NCBI GenBank assembly: GCA_038256935.1
Contig: JBBSJV010000017.1
Span: 1-19,037 of the forward strand
Direction of reading: 5' to 3'
DNA from: JBBSJV01 sp038256935
Lineage (GTDB): Bacteria; Patescibacteriota; JACMRA01
DNA length: 19,037 nt
This document shows, in pieces, positions 1-6,608 of this stretch. The position numbers and the translations under genes are program-made. Numbering within the stretch: the stretch's first letter is position 1; each line of letters begins with the position of its first letter. The notes beneath the pieces were generated by a model. It searched no databases. It was not told where the DNA came from and saw only the letters and a list, made by a program, of their open reading frames with translations.

Positions 1-1
1 A

Positions 2-244
2 AGTTGTACTATCTCTACTAGAGTATATGGAAGTAATAATAGTTATACTAATATTAAAGAAGCAACTGCAAGTACTAATTCTCTTTGTTCAGGGCTTCTT
101 ACTAAACAAGCTCAAGTAGATCCTAAATGGGACTTTGAAGTAAAGATTAAAACTATTGATGGTAAGTACTATCAAGCTAATCCTAGTTACTTCTTAAAGT
201 ATGGAGCTATTGGACTTGTTACTATTAGTGCTGTGCCTGTGTAG
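2..244 (+). CDS. C-terminal part of an exported or pilin-like protein (5' end outside window)
   Basis: The frame is open from the first base to a TAG and gives 80 residues that end in ISAVPV. The segment is rich in Ser, Thr, Asn and Tyr, has two cysteines, and has a hydrophobic C-terminal strand (GAIGLVTISAVPV). That composition fits a secreted, pilin-like or surface protein rather than a cytoplasmic enzyme. No family can be named from the fragment. Two forward terminator hairpins follow, which fits the end of a transcription unit. The reading frame is well supported by composition; the function is inference only. Confidence 0.6.
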   Translation, partial: SCTISTRVYGSNNSYTNIKEATASTNSLCSGLLTKQAQVDPKWDFEVKIKTIDGKYYQANPSYFLKYGAIGLVTISAVPV

Positions 245-277
245 TATTATCTAATTGATTCAAATTAAACAATTGTC

Positions 278-310
278 ACCCTGAATTTATTTCAGGGTCT
301 TTTGTTTTTG
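278..310 (+). terminator. Intrinsic terminator after the exported-protein gene
   Basis: A perfect 8-bp stem, ACCCTGAA (278-285) with TTCAGGGT (291-298), encloses a TTTAT loop and is followed by CTTTTGTTTTTG. It lies 34 bases after the stop codon at 244, on the same strand. Confidence 0.75.
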
Positions 311-361
311 TTGGGGAGGAATCTTTACGGTTTCATTTCCTTTTCCTTTGTTCTTACCTCT

Positions 362-393
362 CACCGTATTAATTTACGGTGTTTTGTTTTGTT
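362..393 (+). terminator. Second forward terminator-like hairpin
   Basis: CACCGTA (362-368) pairs with TACGGTG (375-381) around TTAATT, followed by TTTTGTTTTGTT. It points forward, in tandem with the hairpin at 278, and may protect against read-through into the convergent ung gene. The reverse strand has no T-run here, so it does not look like the terminator of ung. Confidence 0.5.
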
Positions 394-458
394 GGAGAAA
401 TGGTTCGATGGTTTGGGAATGTCGATGGGGGCATCGAGTTTGCGGGGGGGTGGAATTA

Positions 459-1154
459 TTACCACTTTATTCCCTCTATCCCTTTACTTTCCAAGTACTG
501 ATTACAAAGCTGGAAATGTTTGTTTCCAAAAAAACCTTTGTGAGCTGAAAATGGAGAGGGGTGTGGAGATTGCAAAATAAGATGTTTTTGAGAGTTGATA
601 AGACATCCTTTTGATTGGGCAAAGCTACCCCATAGCATAAATACAAGACCCTCTCTTTGCTGGGATAATTTAATTATTACCTGATCTGTAAACTCTTCCC
701 AGCCTTTTTTCTGATGCGAAGCTGGAGTAGCCGCAACTACTGTCAAAATAGCATTTAATAAAAACACTCCTTGACCGGCCCATGGCTCTAGGTTTCCATT
801 TTTAAAATCTTTTTTGATTCCAAATTCACTTTCGATTTCCTTATAAATATTTTGTAGTGACGGCGGCACCCTGACTCCGTCAGGAACTGAAAAAGACAGT
901 CCTTGAGCTTGCCCTACCCCATGGTAAGGGTCTTGTCCTAGAATCACAACTTTGACATTAGAAAATGGAGTCAGATAAAAAGCTTTAAATATATTTTTGG
1001 GTTCTGGATAGACCGTTTTAGTCAGGTACTCATTTCGGATAAAATCAGTTAACTCGATAAAATTGCTTGTCCCAAAATAATCATTCAGGGTAGCCTTCCA
1101 CTCTGGTTCAATCTTAACCTCAGGCACTTTGGATGAATATAAATCTAAGCTCAT
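459..1154 (-). CDS. ung: Uracil-DNA glycosylase, family 1
   Basis: The enzyme removes uracil from DNA to begin base excision repair in the cytoplasm. The family 1 signature is complete: GQDPYHG with the catalytic Asp and the uracil-stacking Tyr, followed by QAQGLSFSVP, then LLN, and the C-terminal HPSPFSAHKGFFGNKHF loop with the catalytic His. From the ATG at 1154 the protein has 231 residues, the usual length. A TTG eight codons upstream (1178) is possible, but the ATG starts the natural sequence MSLDLYSS and sits six bases after a -10-like box, so I chose it. The gene is divergent from lepB and shares its short intergenic region. No odd residues were seen. Confidence 0.95.
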   Translation of the reverse strand: MSLDLYSSKVPEVKIEPEWKATLNDYFGTSNFIELTDFIRNEYLTKTVYPEPKNIFKAFYLTPFSNVKVVILGQDPYHGVGQAQGLSFSVPDGVRVPPSLQNIYKEIESEFGIKKDFKNGNLEPWAGQGVFLLNAILTVVAATPASHQKKGWEEFTDQVIIKLSQQREGLVFMLWGSFAQSKGCLINSQKHLILQSPHPSPFSAHKGFFGNKHFQLCNQYLESKGIEGIKW

Positions 1155-1160
1155 AAATTG

Positions 1161-1189
1161 ATTTAAACTACAAAACAACTTGTTTGCAA
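1161..1189 (-). promoter_or_regulatory. Predicted ung promoter
   Basis: On the reverse strand there is TTGCAA (1184-1189), 17 bases, then TTAAAT (1161-1166), six bases before the ung ATG. Each box matches the sigma70 consensus at 4 of 6 positions. The geometry repeats at other genes in the window. Confidence 0.4.
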
Positions 1190-1193
1190 TCCA

Positions 1194-1222
1194 TTGACAT
1201 CTAAGCCTTAATTGATTAGAGT
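1194..1222 (+). promoter_or_regulatory. Predicted lepB promoter
   Basis: A perfect TTGACA (1194-1199), a 17-bp spacer and TAGAGT (1217-1222; 4 of 6 matches). The ATG follows 14 bases later, so the leader would be only about 8 bases and has no Shine-Dalgarno sequence. A TATATA at 1222-1227 is an alternative -10 but needs a 22-bp spacer. Confidence 0.5.
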
Positions 1223-1236
1223 ATATACATATCCTT

Positions 1237-1947
1237 ATGAGCCAAACGAACCAAGAGACAGCTAGTCAAAACATTGAAAGTTACCAAAAGTTTAATTTTT
1301 GGAGTTTACTCTTTTGGAGTTTTATTATTATTATTTTAGCTCTCAAATTGATAGTTTTTCAACAAGTAACCGTAGTTGGTGATAGCATGAGCCCTAATTA
1401 TCAAAATGGTGAACTTCTCCTAGTTGATCAGATCAATAATACTTACCAGCGTGGCAATGTAGTAGCTGTGTATGAAGACGAGACTGTCTCAGTCAATGCT
1501 AATTATTTCACTAGATATTATGCTACTTTTTTCTTGAAGAGGATAATTGGACTTCCTGGAGAAGAAATTGAGATACTGGGTAGTAAAGTAATTATTTATA
1601 ACTCCCAAAACCCCAATGGTGCTGTCCTTGATGAGCCATATATTCCAGATAATGTTAAGGCCTCAGAAGATCGAGAAGGTTATCTGCCTCGCACACCTAT
1701 ACCTGAAGGAGAGTATTTTGTATTAGGTGATAATCGCAGCAACAGTACAGATTCAAGAGTTCGTGGAAGCTTCCCTGCCTATTCAGTTTTTGGAATTGTT
1801 TCAATGAGGTTTTGGCCACTTAGTGAAGTTGCAATTAGTACACATGATGATTATACATTTTCACCACTGACAAGTGAGGTAGAGTCTACTAGAATCCAGT
1901 TTGAAGATCGCAATAAAGGTCAAGTAAATCAGTTTTTCAGATACTAA
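1237..1947 (+). CDS. lepB: Signal peptidase I (S26 family)
   Basis: This membrane-bound serine protease cleaves signal peptides from exported proteins. One N-terminal membrane segment (about residues 22-45, WSLLFWSFIIIILALKLIVF) is followed by GDSMSPNY with the catalytic Ser, then FFLKRIIGLPGEEIEI with the catalytic Lys, and VLGDNRSNSTDSR, the conserved box E. All signature motifs of the family are intact. The protein has 236 residues, with about 35 beyond the last motif. The ATG at 1237 precedes a polar N-terminus and lies close to a good promoter. It is divergent from ung; mscL follows after 58 bases with its own -35/-10, so it is probably a separate unit. Confidence 0.95.
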   Translation: MSQTNQETASQNIESYQKFNFWSLLFWSFIIIILALKLIVFQQVTVVGDSMSPNYQNGELLLVDQINNTYQRGNVVAVYEDETVSVNANYFTRYYATFFLKRIIGLPGEEIEILGSKVIIYNSQNPNGAVLDEPYIPDNVKASEDREGYLPRTPIPEGEYFVLGDNRSNSTDSRVRGSFPAYSVFGIVSMRFWPLSEVAISTHDDYTFSPLTSEVESTRIQFEDRNKGQVNQFFRY

Positions 1948-1951
1948 TTTT

Positions 1952-1981
1952 TTGACAAAATAGTAATTGTCATGATACCAT
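1952..1981 (+). promoter_or_regulatory. Predicted mscL promoter
   Basis: TTGACA (1952-1957), an 18-bp spacer and TACCAT (1976-1981; 4 of 6). Transcription would start near 1988, about 18 bases before the ATG. No AGGAGG-like sequence lies before the start. Confidence 0.4.
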
Positions 1982-2005
1982 TAAGAGTATTAAAATAAGT
2001 ACGAT

Positions 2006-2395
2006 ATGGAAAAAAATTCGCAAAAACAAGATAAAGATGTGGAAATCCTAGAAGCTGAAGCAAAAGCTAGTATGTTTTCAGACTTCGTTCAGTTTATTAA
2101 AAAATACGGAGTTGTCGGTCTAGCCCTTGGTGTAGTAGTAGGACAAGCTGTAAAATCTCTTGTTGATAATTTAGTAGCCAATATCGTCAACCCTTTACTA
2201 ACACTTATTACTCAACCAATTTTCAATTCGATCCCAGGTAATGGTAGTTTTTCAAGCCTGGCTTTTTATGGTATTCGTTTCGGAGCTTTCATCTTAGAGG
2301 TTATAAATTTTTTGATTTTGATGCTGATAGTGTACTTGGTGATTCGTTTTTTCCTTAGTAGATTCATTGATGAAGCAGAGCTCAAAAAAGTTTAG
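2006..2395 (+). CDS. mscL: Large-conductance mechanosensitive channel MscL
   Basis: MscL is a homopentameric membrane channel that opens under membrane tension and releases solutes during hypo-osmotic shock. After an acidic, polar N-terminus of about 22 residues comes the amphipathic helix and first membrane segment (FVQFIKKYGVVGLALGVVVG, then QAVKSLVDNLVANIVNPLL), a short periplasmic loop with NSIPGNGSFSSLAFYGIRFG, and a second membrane segment (AFILEVINFLILMLIVYLVIRFF). The order and the glycine-rich pore helix match the family, and 129 residues is normal. The N-terminal extension before MFSDF is longer than in E. coli; a start at the Met of MFSDF is possible but less likely. It ends just before the RNA-like block at 2401. 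Confidence 0.93.
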   Translation: MEKNSQKQDKDVEILEAEAKASMFSDFVQFIKKYGVVGLALGVVVGQAVKSLVDNLVANIVNPLLTLITQPIFNSIPGNGSFSSLAFYGIRFGAFILEVINFLILMLIVYLVIRFFLSRFIDEAELKKV

Positions 2396-2400
2396 AAACT

Positions 2401-2640
2401 GGGAGAATCTTTTGCCGTACGGAAATTATCAGTATTATGAGCGAAAGGAATGCTGATATCTTGAAGGCTATGAATACTGGTGCAATCTTGGGCTTTGCTC
2501 ATGATGACTCTCAGGGCCCGAAGATGAGTATAGGTGAAAGATTCAGTATTCGTTATAGCCATGATAACGGTGATTTCAGTCGGTAAGGAGATTTCCAACA
2601 GGCTCACAGTTTGACTTAGTCGGATTTGTTGGTTTGTATT
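2401..2640 (+). ncRNA. Candidate structured RNA between mscL and the M16 gene
   Basis: This block is visibly richer in G and C than neighbouring intergenic DNA and holds nested complementary segments. Seen directly: (a) 2427-2436 TATCAGTATT pairs with 2449-2458 AATGCTGATA (10 bp, one G-U) around a 12-base loop; (b) GGCTAT (2466-2471) and GAATACTG (2472-2479) pair with ATAGCC (2555-2560) and CAGTATTC (2544-2551), with a 3-base bulge; (c) inside that, ATCTTGGGC (2485-2493) pairs with GCCC and AAGAT (2516-2525) with one bulged G; (d) CCAACA (2595-2600) pairs with TGTTGG (2627-2632); (e) GAATCTTT (2405-2412) could pair with AAAGATTC (2537-2544), competing with (c). I do not recognise a known RNA class (not tmRNA, RNase P or SRP by motif). 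The strand is uncertain because helices form on both strands; + is chosen because mscL reads into it and the M16 gene follows. It could instead be a leader of the M16 gene or a degenerate element. Confidence 0.4.
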
Positions 2641-2653
2641 AGCAATATATATT

Positions 2654-4024
2654 ATGATGTTAAAACCTTTGGAGCTCAAGAATGGTCTAACAGTTCTAAG
2701 ACTACCTAAAACCAACTCCCAAACTTTTTCTATTAGCTTTATTATCCCAGGTGGAAGCACCATTGAAGAAGGTTACTTCCCTCTTGGTATTACCCACTTG
2801 ATCGAAAAATTATTCTGGAGCGGGACTGATAAACATACCACCAAGCAAAAATTAAACTATGCTTTAGAAGCTATGGGTGGAAATTTTAATAGTTTTACTG
2901 CTAAAGAAATGACAGGGCTAAGTATTACTGTTCCACAGTATCATCAATCTCTAGCAGTTTCATTTTTAGCAGAGATCATACAGCACTCCTACTTCGAATC
3001 CCGTGATATAGAAAGAGAAAAGAAAACTATCATCAATAACCTCAAAGAAAATAGCCAAAATGTTGACAATGAAGCCGATGAAATAGCCCTTGCTAATCTT
3101 TACCTTCACTCTAGTCTTGGTTTGCCTGTAGAGGGTTCACTAGATTCTGTTAGCAGTATCAGCCAAGGTGATATTTTAGAATACTTATCACACCAACTTC
3201 GCCCTGATAAATGTTATTTAGTTTTGAGCGGGAATTTTGATAACAAACCTTTGATGGAGACAGTAGAGCAAGAATGGTGTATTTGGAATCCAAAAAGCAA
3301 GAACTTTATCGAACCTATCCCTTTCCAATTTGAAGATGTGGGAAACCTGCCTCGCACCGTTTATCGCCAGCGTGGAATAGCGCAAACCTATTTGTACGTC
3401 AATTTCCTGCTTGATGAAGGCCTCAAACCACTTGAATTATTATCTTTAGAAGCTGACAAAAAAGACAAAGAGCCCGATTATACCAGTATTTTGGATCAAT
3501 ACCTGACTCGACAATCTCGCCATCACGTTTTAAACGCCATCCTAGGCCAAGGACTTTCATCAAGGTTATGGACCAAATCTGTTGAAGATGAAATGTTATT
3601 TAATAGTATCCGCTCTGATATCACAAAATTTCGAACCACAGGTTACATGCAAATCTTTGGAGAGATTGAAAACACTCAATTTTCATTCGGTCTAGAAAGC
3701 ATTCTCAGTGTCTTAGAAGGTTTAAAAAAGACTACAATTCCTATGACAGAGCTATCTAAAGCTAAAGAATACGTCAAAGGAAGGCTAATATTAGATCATG
3801 AAGACAGCCAAGCTTCCATGCTCTGGAAAGTAGAAACCCTACTTGGATCTACCCTCAACTACGAATTAGAAGATCTACTCAAAAAAATAGACAATGTCAG
3901 TATCAATGACATTAGAGATTGTGCTGTTGAACTATTTACTCCCCAAAAACTACTCATTAGTACCTATGGACCTGCTAAGGAAACCAGATTAGTTGATAAG
4001 CTGATCAGAAAATATTTGTTGTAA
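2654..4024 (+). CDS. M16-family (pitrilysin/processing-peptidase-like) protein, probably non-catalytic
   Basis: The protein has 456 residues with the M16B two-domain layout: an N-terminal domain opening with ELKNGLTVLRLPK, the GGSTIEEG segment typical of the strand before the active-site helix, ALEAMGGNFNSFTAKE, and a C-terminal domain including QGLSSRLWTKSVEDE and AKEYVKGRLILDHED. The zinc motif HxxEH reads HLIEK: His48 and Glu51 are present, but the second His is Lys52. At the position of the third zinc ligand, seven residues after Glu122, there is Asn129. Two of three metal ligands are therefore missing, so hydrolysis is unlikely. In known M16B pairs one subunit is inactive and assists an active partner; no partner is encoded in this window. 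Two ATG codons lie in tandem at 2654 and 2657; either may start translation. Confidence 0.85.
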   Translation: MMLKPLELKNGLTVLRLPKTNSQTFSISFIIPGGSTIEEGYFPLGITHLIEKLFWSGTDKHTTKQKLNYALEAMGGNFNSFTAKEMTGLSITVPQYHQSLAVSFLAEIIQHSYFESRDIEREKKTIINNLKENSQNVDNEADEIALANLYLHSSLGLPVEGSLDSVSSISQGDILEYLSHQLRPDKCYLVLSGNFDNKPLMETVEQEWCIWNPKSKNFIEPIPFQFEDVGNLPRTVYRQRGIAQTYLYVNFLLDEGLKPLELLSLEADKKDKEPDYTSILDQYLTRQSRHHVLNAILGQGLSSRLWTKSVEDEMLFNSIRSDITKFRTTGYMQIFGEIENTQFSFGLESILSVLEGLKKTTIPMTELSKAKEYVKGRLILDHEDSQASMLWKVETLLGSTLNYELEDLLKKIDNVSINDIRDCAVELFTPQKLLISTYGPAKETRLVDKLIRKYLL

Positions 4025-4044
4025 TTTTAATTTAAATAGCCGAT

Positions 4045-4266
4045 TTAGCATTTATCTGAGTTATTTTTAAAGCAGTCCCACTCATGGTTTTTTAAAGGAT
4101 CTGAAAAGGGTGTTCCTCCACTCACTTCAGTCTTTGGAAAAGCATCTCTTGGATCTTTTAGAGTTTCTGAAATTGAAGGTTTATTACCACATCCAGATAC
4201 GAAAACTAAGAGACTCGCCAAAATCATTATCAATCGTCTCCGTTGTAAATCATTAGAAGCATACAT
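4045..4266 (-). CDS. Small predicted lipoprotein
   Basis: The product has 73 residues: a basic n-region (LQRRR), a hydrophobic stretch (LIMILASLLVFV) and a lipobox VSGC with the lipidated Cys at residue 26. The mature part is about 48 residues, charged, with a C-terminal CFKNNSDKC. It contains RDAFPKTEVSGGT, which resembles the RDEFPGRRQGGGT repeat of the protein encoded at 4738-5244 on the same strand, so the two may be functionally linked; that is inference. The start is uncertain: GTG at 4278, ATG at 4266 (chosen because it keeps the basic n-region) or ATG at 4227. The predicted promoter ends one base before 4266 and would favour 4227, which has GGAG ten bases upstream. Family not recognised. 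Confidence 0.6.
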   Translation of the reverse strand: MYASNDLQRRRLIMILASLLVFVSGCGNKPSISETLKDPRDAFPKTEVSGGTPFSDPLKNHEWDCFKNNSDKC

Positions 4267-4267
4267 T

Positions 4268-4296
4268 ATATTATTCACAAAAAACTAAATTAACAA
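4268..4296 (-). promoter_or_regulatory. Predicted promoter of the small lipoprotein gene
   Basis: On the reverse strand TTGTTA (4291-4296), a spacer of exactly 17 and TAATAT (4268-4273). It almost touches the ATG at 4266, so either the true start is further in or this promoter is not the one used. Confidence 0.35.
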
Positions 4297-4375
4297 GTCA
4301 GTTAAAAACATAGTTTTTAGAATATGTCTATAGAAAGCAATAATGATTTTATCTTTTTTTACTATATTGCAGTCT

Positions 4376-4651
4376 TCATTTTTTAAGCTTAACTGCTTGG
4401 GCCCTGTTTTTCTTCTGCCACTCTAAAATCAGACTATCTAGCCTGTCATTATTCTTTGAATCTGTAACAATAAAAATTTCATTTTGTGGTGATGGGTTTT
4501 TCAAAATTGCTTCTGGTAGAACCTCATACTTATATATATAAGCAGTTAAAGTTAATAATATGCTACAACCTCCAATAGGCCAACTAAACCTGAATTCTTT
4601 TCCAAACATAGGACAAATGTTGATATTTACAAAACTTTTTAATACTTTCAC
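4376..4651 (-). CDS. Small single-span membrane protein, unrecognised
   Basis: Read from a GTG at 4651 this gives 91 residues; an internal ATG at 4609 gives 77 residues and is a reasonable alternative start. A hydrophobic segment (about residues 24-41, WPIGGCSILLTLTAYIYKY) is probably one membrane span, followed by a soluble tail with EIFIVTDSKNNDRLDSLILEWQKK and a basic end (KLKK). There is no lipobox or cleavage site. It lies between the small lipoprotein and the GGGTHW-motif protein, all on the reverse strand with gaps of about 85-110 bases, so they may be neighbours in function. Codon use resembles its neighbours. I do not recognise a family. Confidence 0.5.
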   Translation of the reverse strand: MKVLKSFVNINICPMFGKEFRFSWPIGGCSILLTLTAYIYKYEVLPEAILKNPSPQNEIFIVTDSKNNDRLDSLILEWQKKNRAQAVKLKK

Positions 4652-4737
4652 TAACTAAAGACTTAGTCAATAAAAATTTTAGTTAAGTAAGAAATTATTT
4701 AAACCTTGTAACTAATGAGCTTGAAAATGTTATTTAA

Positions 4738-5244
4738 TTAAACACTTGAAAGATTTTCAGATTGAGCTTTTAGATCAGCTAATGCTGAAGCCATGTCAAC
4801 AGGTTGCACAAAATTATGACCAACTTCATTCCAATGAGTTCCCCCACCTTGTCTTCTACCTGGAAATTCATCTCTAGATTTCTTACTAATTATGGTTTCT
4901 TGTCCGGTTAATAAGTTTGTAGCTACTATAGACACATCTGTATTATATTCAAAATCTTCTGCGGCTCCACCACAAATACATCCAGGATCCCTCCCATCTG
5001 GCCACTCACTTCTTTTATCTGAAGTCAAAGATTCATCACTACCGATATCCCAATGAGTCCCTCCACCTCTTCTTTGCCCAGGAAACTCCCCTCTTTTATC
5101 TGCTACTAGCGAACCTAGTGGATTGAAACCACTTAAAACTATAGCAGTTCCCAAACTAAATCCAAGCCATGTCATTGCCTTTTGAGCCTCTTCTGGCGTG
5201 CAAATTTTTGCAATATTTAAACCTCTATAATTTATTTCAGACAT
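4738..5244 (-). CDS. Unrecognised protein with repeated FPG-R-R-x-GGGTHW motifs
   Basis: The protein has 168 residues. Residues 49-65 read DKRGEFPGQRRGGGTHW and 122-138 read KSRDEFPGRRQGGGTHW; a third, diverged copy at 76-93 (DKRSEWPDGRDPGCICGG) replaces the GGGTHW by a CIC-GG segment. A hydrophobic stretch at about 26-47 (WLGFSLGTAIVLSGFNPLG) precedes the first repeat and could be a membrane anchor or an atypical signal. From memory, similar PGRRxGGGTR strings occur in cyanobacterial DUF928-type proteins; this is unverified. The repeat with two Cys and two His could bind a metal, or it could be a protein-binding tag; neither is shown. The reverse-strand ATG at 5244 follows TAATAC by six bases. 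A precursor-peptide role is possible but no modifying enzyme is nearby. Confidence 0.65.
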   Translation of the reverse strand: MSEINYRGLNIAKICTPEEAQKAMTWLGFSLGTAIVLSGFNPLGSLVADKRGEFPGQRRGGGTHWDIGSDESLTSDKRSEWPDGRDPGCICGGAAEDFEYNTDVSIVATNLLTGQETIISKKSRDEFPGRRQGGGTHWNEVGHNFVQPVDMASALADLKAQSENLSSV

Positions 5245-5545
5245 AAGACAGTATTAAACCAAATATTATCTTTACATGGCTTTTGGAAAGGGTCAATGAA
5301 ATAAAGGTTATAACCAATTATGAATTACTGTTCATAAATACATGTAGTAGCAGATTCAGTTCACATTTTTTAAAAATTTTCTAAGTTCCATTACTTAGTT
5401 TAAGGCGCTAACTACAAATAAAAAGTAATTCTTGGGTAACTATATATAGTAAAAAAGTTCATTTTAAAGCTATTGTTACTTTCTACATAGGATCCAAAAA
5501 TAATATGACTAGTTCTTTACTCAATTAAAAACCGTTGCTTTAGCA
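5245..5545. other. Intergenic region between divergent unknown genes
   Basis: This AT-rich stretch separates the divergent genes starting at 5244 (-) and 5546 (+) and presumably holds both promoters. On the reverse strand TAATAC sits six bases before the ATG at 5244. On the forward strand TAATAT (5501-5506) is the best -10 candidate for the gene at 5546. Two perfect palindromes are present, GGTTATAACC (5306-5315) and ACTATATATAGT (5439-5450), which could be binding sites. No open frame of note was found. Confidence 0.4.
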
Positions 5546-5947
5546 ATGCAAACTTTTGATTCCTTAAAAACTATAAATCATAAAAAGCTGTTGACCGCCT
5601 TTAAGTTACAAAATAACATATATGATATGACTGAAAATATTGAAGCAGCTGAGGGTAGCGGCGAATTAATAAAATCTACTAGGTCTTTTGTCATTGGTTT
5701 AGATGGAATTGTAGATCCAAAAAAAGTTAAAAATGTAATAGAAAACCCTGTTTTAGCTTTGATTCAGATTTATTCTGAAGAGGTTAACTTAGGTAAAGAA
5801 GTAACTGTTGCTAAACTTACTTTTCTAGAAGCAAAGTCTTACAAACCTGAAGAATTTGAAAGTATTGCTCTAGTTTTTAAAAATTCTATAAAAGAGCTTT
5901 ACAAACAGGGTGTACAAAGAATAGTGACTGTTCTTAATCAAGACTAG
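5546..5947 (+). CDS. Unrecognised cytoplasmic protein, 133 residues
   Basis: The product has no signal peptide or membrane span. It shows alternating hydrophobic patterns expected of a mixed alpha/beta fold: FVIGLDGIVDPKKVKNVIEN, then LALIQIYSEEV, VTVAKLTFLEAKSY and a C-terminal helix and strand (SIALVFKNSIKELYKQG, VQRIVTVLNQD). I do not recognise a family. It is divergent from the GGGTHW protein. The same reading frame stays open after the TAG at 5945 for another 26 codons, meets a TAA, then runs 50 more codons to 6181, so the gene may once have been longer. The start at 5546 is simply the first ATG; a second Met at residue 28 (MTENIEAAEGSG) is possible. Confidence 0.6.
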   Translation: MQTFDSLKTINHKKLLTAFKLQNNIYDMTENIEAAEGSGELIKSTRSFVIGLDGIVDPKKVKNVIENPVLALIQIYSEEVNLGKEVTVAKLTFLEAKSYKPEEFESIALVFKNSIKELYKQGVQRIVTVLNQD

Positions 5948-6181
5948 GGCAGGCGTTTAGAGGCATCAATTGATCCCATGAAAATGAGTCAAGCAAGAAT
6001 CTGTCCTGAGTTTGATGAAAATAGTTAATTCTTAAGATTGGAATTTTATCAATATTTAGAATGTCTTGAAATTTGCGGAGTTGACTTAGAAACAGTTGAT
6101 GAATATGGTGGGATTATTGACGATCAAAACCTCTATTATATTTGGTCACTAAAAACACCATTAGTTGATTTACAGAAATAA
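5948..6181 (+). pseudogene. In-frame, stop-interrupted continuation of the preceding gene
   Basis: Directly after the TAG of the gene at 5546 the same frame gives GRRLEASIDPMKMSQARIC and then PEFDENS, a TAA at 6026-6028, and a further 50 codons (FLRLEFYQYLECLEICGVDL, then ETVDEYGGIIDDQNLYYIW and more) ending in TAA at 6179-6181. Composition and codon use look coding, and sharing one frame across two stops is unlikely by chance in AT-rich DNA. Options: decayed 3' part of a longer gene; a separate small gene starting at ATG 5978 (16 codons) or TTG 6038 (47 codons); or sequence errors at the stops. The interruptions are TAG and TAA, so a UGA-recoded genetic code would not explain them. Confidence 0.35.
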
Positions 6182-6233
6182 TTTATTTATTGTAAGTCTT
6201 GACCAATAACTATATTCCTACCATGGTTTTAAT

Positions 6234-6239
6234 TATAAT
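6234..6239 (+). promoter_or_regulatory. Predicted -10 box of the kinase-phosphatase operon
   Basis: A perfect TATAAT lies nine bases before the ATG at 6249, predicting a leader of only 2-3 bases. No convincing -35 is seen at the usual distance. Confidence 0.4.
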
Positions 6240-6248
6240 AAACAACGT

Positions 6249-6608
6249 ATGAAATTTAAATTACGGGGACCCAAATTTGGTAGCTTTGGAGCAGATGGAC
6301 TGGTTTTTGCCATCCGCAAAGAAAGGCATGTGCAAAGATATCTTGTCTTTATTTTAATCTTTTTTATTTTAGGAATTATTTTTGATTTTAATTACAATCT
6401 CTATGCTTTAGGACTTGTCTACTTTTTATTATTAATCATTTTTGAGTTGTTTAATACTTCAATTGAGATTCTATGTGATTTTGTCACCGAAGATCACGCT
6501 ATAGAGATAAAGAGAATTAAAGATCTATCAGCAGGGGCCATTTTTGTGCATGGATTTTTTGGAGGAACACTGCTAGTAGTAACTTGTTTGATGTATGTCC
6601 TTAGATAA
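6249..6608 (+). CDS. dgkA: Diacylglycerol kinase / undecaprenol kinase (DagK family)
   Basis: This small integral membrane kinase phosphorylates diacylglycerol or undecaprenol and so recycles lipid carriers. In 119 residues there is an N-terminal amphipathic part with GLVFAIRKERHVQRY, membrane segments (YLVFILIFFILGIIF, LYALGLVYFLLLIIF, AIFVHGFFGGTLLVVTCLMY), and the family signature ELFNTSIE-x10-HAIEIKRIKDLSAGAI, which holds the metal-binding Glu/Asn and the KxxKD-x-x-AGA block. Which lipid it uses cannot be told from sequence; in CPR-like and Gram-positive groups undecaprenol is often the substrate. Its 3' end overlaps the HAD phosphatase gene by 14 bases, so the two are translated from one message. 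Confidence 0.93.
   Translation: MKFKLRGPKFGSFGADGLVFAIRKERHVQRYLVFILIFFILGIIFDFNYNLYALGLVYFLLLIIFELFNTSIEILCDFVTEDHAIEIKRIKDLSAGAIFVHGFFGGTLLVVTCLMYVLR

Noticed and set aside
302..580. Forward open frames in the gap and over the 3' end of ung
   Set aside because: They contain the terminator hairpin at 362-393 and overlap ung on the other strand; low-complexity composition and no protein pattern.
2437..2586. Forward 49-codon frame in the same block (starts MSERNADILKAMNTG)
   Set aside because: It looks partly protein-like, but its third positions are much richer in G and C than the real genes here, and the helices explain the composition better.
2392..2763. Reverse-strand open frame of 123 codons over the mscL-M16 gap
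   Set aside because: It overlaps 110 bases of the M16 gene, has no recognisable domain, and its central part coincides with the paired segments that suggest an RNA. A short form starting inside the block cannot be fully excluded.
6026..6028. Alternative genetic code as the cause of the interrupted frame
   Set aside because: The interrupting codons are TAG and TAA, and UGA, UAA and UAG all end other genes in the window; known CPR recoding affects UGA only.
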